This document shows, in pieces, positions 56,101 to 64,000 of a DNA stretch of 64,000 nucleotides. Both the position numbers and the translations under genes were made by a program. Within the stretch, counting starts at the first letter, position 1. The number at the start of each line of letters is the position of its first letter. Source of the DNA: Caenorhabditis remanei (taxonomy: Eukaryota; Nematoda; Chromadorea; Rhabditida; Rhabditidae); the NCBI RefSeq assembly GCF_010183535.1, contig NC_071329.1, positions 14,322,001 through 14,386,000 on the forward strand, in the 5' to 3' direction. The notes beneath the pieces are model-generated. The model did not search any database, had not been told where the DNA came from, and worked only from the letters and a program-made list of their open reading frames with translations.

Positions 56101-57301
56101 GAGATAAGGGATAATCCTAAAAAAAAGAAGTCCCAGGTTTGCTTAAGCCTAAATAAAAAAGTGATTTGAGGAGTTTGAGCCTAAGCCTAAAGGAACGGTC
56201 GCAATGGAGCCTAAGCCTATAAGTTTCAGATAAGCCTAAGCCTAAGCGGAATGAGCCTAAGTGAAAATTGTATTGCCTAAGGAAACGATGGTAGCTACGT
56301 CTAAGCCGAAAATTTATGTTTTGTAAACCTAGGGAATTGCTTAGACTAATAATTTGTTTGAGCCGAAGCCTAAAGGGAAGGGAAGGAAATTGTGAGAAGG
56401 GAAATTCTGAAAATCTTTTTCACCGGAATATGAAGTTGATTTTCAGCTTCATCTGACCCCGGAGGACTCATTTTTTACCATAATGACTAAAGTACATCGA
56501 TTCAAAACGGAGCAACTCATGGAATATGTGTCTACTAACTCGTTGCTCAACCCGATTGATTCACTCGTTGTAACCAATGCATTCTATTTTCCAGGCAAGA
56601 ACTTGCTGAGTAAGTTTGCACATTGGAGAGTTTAGATGTTCACACCTTTTCTATTTCCAGGTCTCCTCGCCCCATTCCTCGACAAGCCACACTTCGACGC
56701 TCATTACCCCCGCTACGTGACGATGGCTGGTGTTGGAAGAGTTATTGCTCATGAAATTGGTCATGGATTTGATACAGAAGGACGACATTCTGATGAAACT
56801 GGACAGTATAGAGATTGGTGGACACCTGAAGATTCTGCTGAATATGACAAGCGTGCCTCTTGTTTCCAAAAACAGTTCGACGAATTCAAGGATCCATTTC
56901 TCGGAGAAATGCAGCAAGGACTCGGAGTACTTTCGGAAGTTATTGCAGATGCATTGGGAATGGAAGCCACGTGGATTGCATTCAAGAAGTTGGATCTGTC
57001 GAACGAGCAAACGTTGATCAAGTTTGGAGATCAGGATCAAGATTTCAAGAAGCTTTTCTTCCGAGCTGCTGCTCTGGCAAGATCTATCTAAAAAGTAGAA
57101 ATATAATTCAAAAATTTCCAGGACTTCTGTGCTCCAAATCGGATAGACAAACACTCTCCGAGACATCTGTTAAAATGGAGTCATCCGACACATCGATTCC
57201 GGATAAATGGAGCATTCGCCAACTCGAGATCTTTCACAGAAGCATACAATTGTCCGTTGGGATCACGAATGAATCCGATTGAGAGATGTGATCTGTTTTG
57301 A
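53178..57301 (+). CDS. Neprilysin-like M13 metallopeptidase D1 (catalytically complete)
   Basis: 13 exons: 53178-53182, 53251-53539, 54019-54154, 54203-54294, 54777-54891, 54937-55088, 55132-55233, 55288-55470, 55515-55646, 55702-55956, 56447-56609, 56661-57076 and 57122-57301. They give 739 residues with all phases closing. A cytosolic acidic N terminus is followed by one helix (PLVSIIIFLVALLIVVLALV), then the ectodomain with IDPCDDFYEHSCG. The catalytic set is complete: NAFY 531-534, HEIGH 572-576, and Glu634 in SEVIAD. The C terminus is CDLF. It should be a peptide-cleaving ectoenzyme. The last intron uses a GC donor (GCAAGA at 57077). Introns contain R3 and R3b fold-backs and telomere-like repeats. 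Confidence 0.87.
53556..53957. repeat. Fold-back repeat R3 in M13 gene D1 intron 2
   Basis: Inverted arms with TTGTAGTTGACAACTTTTTT and its complement. Same family as 12693 and 19390. Confidence 0.65.
54296..54742. repeat. Fold-back repeat R3b in M13 gene D1 intron 4
   Basis: Inverted arms with CTACCATGAAAGTTACAGGC and its complement. Same family as 20748 and 28367. Confidence 0.65.
56140..56370. repeat. Degenerate interstitial telomere-type repeats
   Basis: Many GCCTAA units (complement of the nematode telomere unit TTAGGC), singly and in tandem, e.g. AGCCTAAGCCTAA at 56178 and TAAGCCTAAGCCTAAG at 56231, interspersed with unrelated bases. They lie inside the D1 intron 55957-56446. Confidence 0.7.
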
Positions 57302-59014
57302 GAACATTTTGGACAATGAAATGGATAAGGAATAAAGTGTTTTAGATGCTTGTTTTGTTTTTTAGTCTTTAATTGACCAATTATGCCTCCGGGTTTTTGA
57401 TGACATTAAATTAATTTGAATTTCCCGACAAAACTTTTTTTTCAAAACTTCCTGTTTTGGAATATCCTAAAAACTAAAAACTTTGCTGAAAATAACGTTA
57501 TTCTATTTTTATGAGCCAGCTCACCGATTTCTTACATTTTCACAGTAAAACCACCCCAAACCATTGAAAAATTACCAAGTTACAGGTTTTCGAAACTGTT
57601 CGAAAAAATAAAGAAAATCTTCAATTCACAAAAGGTGTCATATCTCGGTCTACATTGCTCTACACTCATTTTTGTCAACATTTTTGGATTCAGTGTTTCA
57701 AAACGCTTTGAATGAGTATAATAATGCCAAGTTTTGGGAAATTTCAGAAAATGCGCAGAGGCCCAAATTTTTCAAAACCTAAGCGTGATTATACTCATTC
57801 AAACAGTCTTAATAATAATAATATATTCATCTTTTGTTGTGCGAGAGAAAAAAAAAGAAATGGGCGAAATCTATAAGAACATACAACAAGATGGGGTCTT
57901 GACGTGCTGAACTCAAAAGTTTAGTCAAAACTCGAGTCTGATCATAACAATACAAAATATATCAGTTTAAAAGAAACCTGTATTTTCAAAAAGTTTCGAA
58001 AAACTTATTGAGTTTTAGTCGGTTATGTAAAAAATGTCAGGAATTTTTAGGAAGTGTCGAGAAAAACAAAGTAGTTTCGTTTTGATTTTGAGTCCGCCCA
58101 TATTGACTTTAAAGGCGCATAACTACTTTTTTTCTGCCCTAAATATTCTTTAATTGAGTTCCGCGTTTTCAGAATAAAAAATCAGCTACAGTCCAGTATC
58201 AAAGATCGTCACACAGCCTTTATCCAACTAAACTAGACAAATCGAAAATAAGTGAATGCTACGAAACGAGACTAAAAACTAGAATGCCCCTAGTCTTCCA
58301 AAAAATTAAATCATCTTTTACCTCACATCTATCACCTAGAAAATTCAGTATCAAAACGGATTCGAAGTGTCAAAAAAGAAGAGAAAGATTCTTGCAAAAT
58401 GAACTTTTACGTGATGAGACAACCATAAAAATAGTGTGTCGAGATAGTATCAATTTCACGAGATGAATAGATGAGAAGAGAAAAGACCAAAGAAAGAAGA
58501 CGTCGTCGAGAGGCGAGAAGAAGGAAAAAATGAAGAATAACACGTGGTTTTTGTGATGAGAAGAGGGGGAAATGACGGCGTGATGTAATGATAGTTCATG
58601 CAATCAAACATTCTTCTTTCTTCTTTTTTCTTCTATCTCATTCTCGATTTTCTCTAGTCTTTATTTCAATTTGCTATTTCAAGAAAGTGAGTTGTATTTA
58701 GTTATCGGAAGTGACGGCAAGACGTTCCACTGGAAGCAAGCTCCGCCCCTTTTTTGTAAACCGGGCCCCCACGGTAATATTGCTTCCGATTTTCAAATAT
58801 ACGTGTGGGTGGAGTCTACTACTTTTCTTTAACGATAAATTTTTGTTTAGAATTTTCAGAGCATCATGCAAGCTATTAAAAAACAAAGCAGGCAAAAAAC
58901 AAAAGCAGCTAGCATTGCGGGGAGAAGGGTCACTTTTGATAGTGTGGGTACGGTTTTGTCCATTGCTTAAATTAATGTTTTTTTTTTGAGTTTTACTAAC
59001 CAAGATCTATGTTT
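57302..59014. other. Gene-free stretch between M13 genes D1 and D2
   Basis: AT-rich sequence with only short, unsupported frames (for example 58284-58466 and 58711-58989). No RNA gene or repeat recognised before the R4 copy at 59015. Confidence 0.45.
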
Positions 59015-59243
59015 ATGTCATACTTGTCAAGGCCAAAATTCAAAACTCAAATTTTTTGATTTTTTTGAAAATTTTGAATTTTTTCCCTGAAAAAGTTAAA
59101 TTTTAGACTATCATTCAGGATTTAAAAAAATTCTGAAAAATCATCAAAAATGTTCACATTTTCGATGAAAAATTGAAAAAAATTGAAATTTAATTGGTTC
59201 ATTTTTTGAAGTCGGGTCTTCGGGCCGGGTCTAAACAAGTGCA
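59015..59243. repeat. Repeat R4 upstream of M13 gene D2
   Basis: Begins ATACTTGTCAAGGCCAAAAT and ends GGGCCGGGTCTAAACAAGTG around the AT-rich core. Confidence 0.55.
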
Positions 59244-59365
59244 GTTTATGTAATTCACATTTTTTGTACGGGTTCTAACAAGACAGTTTTTTTACGAATT
59301 CTATTAAAATCAGTCAACTTTCAGATTCTCCACCCGTTCCTGTACCACAGCCTCTTCCATACAAA

Positions 59366-62300
59366 ATGTCAGTAAAAGATAAATTAACAAATCCATTAAC
59401 AGGATTGGGAATTGTCATTTCCTTCTCACTTATCTTCATTTTTACTATTGCAATTCTCACTGAAATGAAGAAGAAAAATGAGGCAACGCCAACACCTCAA
59501 CCGGTGAAATCTCCATCTCCGGATACTGGGACGCCTTCAGATGGAACGCCTTCTACGAAAGAAATTCTAGAAACTTCTACTGTGATTCCTTCTCGGAGTT
59601 CTTCTCAGAGTCCAGAAACAACAACGACGGAAAAGAAAAAACGGAAAATGTGTGATTCCCCGGAATGTATTACACTTTCTTATCAGTTGGTGAGTGAAGT
59701 TGTTTTGTCTGTCCGCGTTCATCGTGCCCGGATTTCCATACTTGTCAAGGCCCGAGTACTTGGCGCCAAAATTCAAATTTTTTTTTAAATTAAAAAAAAA
59801 ATTTTGCGAAATAGTCAAATTTTCGACCATGAATCAGATTTGAAAGAAATTCTGAAAAATCATCAACAAAAGTTTTTTGATGAAAAATTGAAAACTTTTT
59901 GGAAGTTTTTGAAAAATTGGCTATTTTTGAAGAAATTAGGCTTTTTTTGAAGAAATTAGGCTCTTTTTTTTAAAAAGAAATTTGGCTCTTTTTTTGAAGA
60001 AATTAGGCTCTTTTTCTGAAAAAATTAGGCTCTTTTTCTGAAAAAATTAGGCGTTTTTTCTGAAGAATTGGCTTTTTTTTGTTGAAAATTTTGAAAAATT
60101 CAGCTAAACTGGCGTGATATCAATGTTGATCCATGTGAAGATTTCTACAAGGCGTCATGTGGAAGATATAGTAAGCATACGGATACGAAAGGAACTCGGA
60201 TTGTGGAGAAGGAAGCGATCACGATTCAACTGATATCAGGTGAGACATCAGGACACACAGATAGGTGTTTTTATTTAACAGATTTCCTTCTCCAAAACAA
60301 GTCATCTGAATCACGATCTGAAAATACAATGAAATTATACTATCATAAATGCAGATCTCTGAAAGATAAAACAGTGAGTTTTTATTCTAAATTTGTTCAG
60401 GAAAATTTGGATTCTTTAGATTTTTGACCAAGAAAAAAACAAAAGTTTACGCGACTTAACGGAGGATTTGAAATCTATTGGATCTTGGCCGTCACTTGAT
60501 AAAAATTGGGATGAGTCGAAGTTTGATTTGAACGGTTTGCAGAAAAGAAGAAAAATTCTGAAATTTATGGAATTTGTTTCAGAAATGCTTGCGAATATGG
60601 CAAAACTTCATGTAAGGAATTTCGGGATTTTCCAGTTTAAGAAGGATGACTCGAAACATTTGAATCTGATGGCTCCGGATGGAGTGAAGTTTTACAAAGG
60701 GTTTATTAAGGTGGGTAAAATTTCACAGGATCATAAAAAGTCCATATGAAGCATCTGCGCTCTAAAAAAATAAGCGTAAATTAGCCCGAAATTCGAAAAA
60801 GTTTATCCAAATTTTTTTTGTGTGTTGAAAATTTGTATTTTTTCCTTTTTGGCGAATTCTAAATTTTTTGTTCGAGGTTTAACAAAAAAAAGCGAGAAAA
60901 ATGGAAACAAAGATGAGCTTCATCCGAAAAATTTAACTCCCTATTTGTTCGTAGCGCGCGATTTGGTTGAGCGGCGACTCAATTAACAACCTGCCAAGTC
61001 ATGTGCTTCACTAGGCTTCGCGGGAAAATAATTTGAATTCATATGGACTAAAAATGACCCTGTGTTTAATTTGGGGAATTTTATTCCAGACGTTGGAAGA
61101 AATCCTAACTGCAAATGGTATCGATCCAAAATCGAAAGAAGTGGCAGATGATAGCAATGAAGTGGAGAAATTCATTAAACAACTTGATAATCCATTGAAA
61201 ACAGAGAAATTCAATGAATACAACACAAAACTACTGAAATCTCACACTCCAAGTGTTGACTTTGAAAGAATAATAAAGAATTTGATACCGAAGGGAAAAG
61301 AGATGGAAGAGAATTTAGTGAAGAAAATGAGAGTGGAAGATTCGGAATGGTTTTTTGGAAAGAATCAGAATGTAAGAAAAACATTTATTCTGGAAATATG
61401 GACATCGGTTTGTTTTCAGTTAGAGAAGCTTCTTGAGTCAACACCGAAAAGGACACTGGCCAACTTTTTGATTTTCAATTTTATTGCGGAGACCACGAGA
61501 ACCGTGCCGTTTTCTCTTGTAGAAATGAAAAAAGAGAGTTGTGGAAAAGTAAGTTTTTAAAAATCTATTAACAGTTACAACTGCGCTCGATCGCGTATCG
61601 GCGAGAGACGCAGAGTTTTTTTTTCTCGCGCCGACACAGATTTTCACTTTTTAATTACCCAAAACAACTGATTTCCCATTTTCCAGACTGTAATCCACGC
61701 GTTCCCAAGAGCCGCTGTCCGAATCTTTGTCCGCAATTATTTCGAAAAGGAAAATTTGAAAATTATATCCGAAATGGTCGATGAAATCCGAGATTCCTCT
61801 GTGAAAATCTTGAAAAACTCCACGTGGCTTCAGTCAAAGTCGGAAGCAGTGAAAAATCTTGAAGACATGAAGAAAATGATTGGCTACCCAGAGGATTATG
61901 AGGCACCTGGAACGTTGGATAGAATTTTTGAATCGGTGAGTTCCGAACTGAAAATGAGTTTAAAACTGAAATTTCAGCTCACTGTGTCTCCAGACGACTC
62001 GTATTACAAGCTAACTCAAAAAATGCTGCGATTCCAAACGGAACAGACCGTGGAATACATTGCAGATGACTTATCACTGGATCCAGAGCATCCGTTATTC
62101 GAGACAAATGCGTTCTACACAAAATCTCAAAATGTTTTATGTAAGTGGAAAACCTGGTCTTTTTTCTCAAGACAATCACAATCTGAAATTTGAAATTCCA
62201 GCCATTATGGTATCAATTATTGATGATCCTCTGTTTGACGATTCCTTTCCAAAATACGCAAAAATAGTTTCAACCGGGTCGATTATTGCTCAGGAAATTG

Positions 62301-62838
62301 GTCATAACGTTGAGTACAGTATCCAGAATCCAGAAGATTTAGTAGAATATCAGAAGAGAGGGAAGTGTCTGGTAGATCAATACAGTCAGTATGATGATCC
62401 GGATTCAGGGAAAAATGTGAGTTCTGTCTGTCTCTGTCTCTGTTATTCCGAATTTACTCATTTTCAGCCGAACGCCGGTCTGGCTATGAGTCAACTGATC
62501 ATTGATGATTTTGGAGCAGATGCCACATGGCAAACTTTCAAAAATCTTGATATTTCCGAGGAAGCAATCATTCCGGGATTCAAAGAAGATGATGTGGATA
62601 AGCTATTCTTCCATATATATGCATTGGTGAGTCAGCACATTCAGAAACTTTCAGAAATCTGAAATCTGAATTCCAGAACTTTTGCTCTCCACAAAACTTT
62701 GATCCAGACTCCAAAACCACTCCAACCAATAGCTTCCGTGTGAACGGAGTGTTCTCCAACATGCCATCTTTCGCTAAAACTTTCGAATGTCCCGTTGGAT
62801 CACCGATGAATCCGAAGACGAGATGTGAACTATTCTAA
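59366..62838 (+). CDS. Neprilysin-like M13 pseudoprotease D2
   Basis: 12 exons: 59366-59689, 60104-60239, 60282-60373, 60420-60534, 60583-60710, 61090-61371, 61420-61548, 61687-61935, 61978-62140, 62202-62416, 62468-62626 and 62677-62838. They give 717 residues with all phases closing. One membrane helix (LGIVISFSLIFIFTIAIL) is followed by a Ser/Thr/Pro-rich stalk, then VDPCEDFYKASCG. NAFY is kept (529-532), but the first zinc His is Gln570 (QEIGH) and the third-ligand Glu is Gln619 (MSQLIIDD). Each change needs one base. A loop after the zinc helix is shortened relative to D1. The frame is otherwise intact, so it is likely an inactive family member under some constraint or very recently inactivated. 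Pairs with D1 as a tandem duplicate. Confidence 0.85.
59725..60100. repeat. R4 remnant with short GGCTCTTTTTTTGAA repeats
   Basis: An R4-like start (ATACTTGTCAAGGCCCGAGT) runs into a tract with repeated GAAATTAGGCTCTTTTT units (six or so, 59930-60060). It lies in D2 intron 1. Confidence 0.5.
60752..61035. repeat. Repeat R5 in M13 gene D2 intron 5
   Basis: Begins GCATCTGCGCTC and ends CAAGTCATGTGCTTCACTAG, inverted relative to the copy at 22440. Confidence 0.55.
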
Positions 62839-62919
62839 AAGAATCTCTATAATTTAAAAATGTACAAATTGATTGAAATTGAAGCAACATTTATTTAAAT
62901 GAAATGAAAAAATAGAAAA

Positions 62920-63660
62920 TCAATCAGTCTTGGTATGATAGACTCCAGTAGATTTCAAGGCCAACTTCCAGTCAGTTGGGCTCCAGGCGTTCTGAAAATT
63001 AAATTTTCTTTTCTTTTCTTGTTTCGTTTTTTTCCCAAAAAAACTTACTTTCAACATGACGGCGTCATAATACAGTCCCACGGTGTTCCCTTCTCTGGGC
63101 AGTATTTTCTCAACATATCCATCAATCCGATATCTTGACAAATACCACGCCTCTTTCGACACCAAGGTATGGTTACTGAACTCATCGAATAATGCGTTCA
63201 CTTCAGCCTTGTCGTTTGCTGAAGACACACAGTTTTAGTTGGGGAAATAGGCAAAATTTATTTTCCGCGCGAAACCGGAAGTCTAGTGAAGCGCGTTTGC
63301 ACACCACTTGGTAGGTTGCCAATTCTCAACCAAATCGCGTGCTTGTAACGTGGACCAACAATAGGGGGTTAAATTTTATGAATTTCGCGCTAATTTTACG
63401 ATAATTTTTTAAAGCGCAGATGCCTCACTTTCTATGATTCTGTGACTAGGGAACTCGAACTTACGATTAATGAAGAAATAGTATTGCTTCATCCCCTCTC
63501 TATCGCCTGACTGCAACATGTACGTGAACCAATCCATTTGAAATTTCAACCACTCGCGAGCATCTTTCATCGATTGGTTGCGAGCCGGTTGAGCCGAGGT
63601 AGGTTGAGACGAGATGGTGGAGAAGAGGAAAATGAAAAGAAGAGGAAAAAGAAGGCGCAT
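62920..63660 (-). CDS. Small secreted protein, NTF2-like fold possible
   Basis: Minus-strand exons are 63660-63465, 63218-63049 and 62991-62920, giving 145 residues with closed phases. A clear signal peptide (MRLLFPLLFIFLFSTISS) precedes a soluble domain of about 120 residues with several aromatic residues (EWLKFQMDWFTYML; SKEAWYLSRYRIDGYVEKIL; WSPTDWKLAL). The pattern of a helix-rich start and strands ending in WKL-type residues resembles small NTF2-like proteins of nematodes, but I cannot confirm the family. It overlaps nothing and converges on D2 with 82 bases between stops. Intron 1 holds an R5 repeat. Confidence 0.65.
63255..63428. repeat. Repeat R5 in intron 1 of the secreted-protein gene
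   Basis: Contains GTCTAGTGAAGCGCGTTTGC, a TTGGTAGGTTGCCAATTCTC word and an AAAGCGCAGATGCC end, matching the copies at 22440 and 60752. Confidence 0.55.
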
Positions 63661-64000
63661 TTTGAGAGAATGGTGGTGGGAGAGCGGAGTTTTAAAGCGA
63701 GAGAATATGCAAATTGAATCATTTTTTACGATGTGAAAGGGGGGGGACGAGGTGGGGAACGCGCTGACGTGGAGGTATCTGACAGAGGATTACGGTAGTG
63801 CTGGCTTACGTGGAGGTATCTGACAGAGGATTACGGTAGTGCTGGCTTACGTGGAGGTATCTGACAGCGGATTACGGTTGGGCTCGCTAACGCGGAGTTT
63901 TGAAAATTTAGAAGATTCTTGATGTCTTTAACTTTTTAAAACCAGCACGATTAAGGAAAATGTGGTTAGCGAAGAAGAAAGGAGCCCAAGGCTGGAAGCG
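63661..64000. repeat. Upstream flank with three-copy tandem repeat
   Basis: Between about 63767 and 63885 a 38-40-base unit (ACGTGGAGGTATCTGACAGA, then GGATTACGGTAGTGCTGGCTT) occurs three times, the last copy diverged. The rest of the segment has no supported gene. Confidence 0.65.

Noticed and set aside
56651..57166. 171-codon minus frame
   Set aside because: Antisense shadow of the catalytic exon of M13 gene D1.
58698..59003. Open frames on both strands
   Set aside because: Overlapping frames with no splice context or motif; treated as chance.
59930..60060. Regularly spaced short repeats suggesting a CRISPR-like array
   Set aside because: The units are adjacent low-complexity GAAATTAGGCTCTTTT repeats with no unique spacers, in a eukaryotic intron.

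Overview
The window is genomic DNA from a nematode of the genus Caenorhabditis, probably not C. elegans itself. The evidence is AT-rich sequence, short introns that mostly end in TTTTCAG, nematode-only chemoreceptors of the sri type, a White-type ABC half transporter, an M13 metalloprotease array typical of worms, and degenerate GCCTAA units, which are the nematode telomere repeat. I rebuilt every gene model by hand from splice sites, phase and homology between neighbours. Exon coordinates are therefore predictions, but the reading phases close correctly in almost every model.

Layout. 1-4.9 kb: the end of a retroelement gag, a PGAP2/Frag1-like membrane protein (-), GPCR remnants, and an unknown membrane protein (+). 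5.8-13.7 kb: four tandem sri chemoreceptor genes (+). 14.2-18.8 kb: a tRNA-Thr-like relic and a composite inverted-repeat DNA transposon that carries an intact-looking eight-exon gene (-). 18.9-27.4 kb: two neprilysin (M13) genes (-), the second a frameshifted pseudogene. 27.7-33.0 kb: an ABCG half transporter (+) whose eighth intron is filled by a giant palindrome. 33.1-40.1 kb: two paralogous SAM-like genes flanking a tiny homeobox gene. 40.4-52.8 kb: a third M13 gene (-) whose first intron carries a complete 9.0-kb BEL/Pao LTR retrotransposon with apparently identical LTRs. 53.2-62.8 kb: two further M13 genes (+). 62.9-63.7 kb: a small secreted-protein gene (-).

How it fits together. Five M13 ectopeptidase genes lie within about 44 kb, interrupted only by the ABC, SAM-like and homeobox genes. 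All are predicted type II membrane proteins. One (53-57 kb) keeps every catalytic motif. One keeps the zinc site but has lost the substrate-binding NAFY motif. Two have lost zinc ligands by different routes and yet keep full open frames. One is broken by a frameshift. The array therefore looks like a local radiation of proteases and pseudoproteases. The sri genes are a second local radiation.

Mobile DNA makes up much of the rest. At least five fold-back or short repeat families recur in introns and spacers across the window, and the retrotransposon is itself inserted into one of these fold-back copies.
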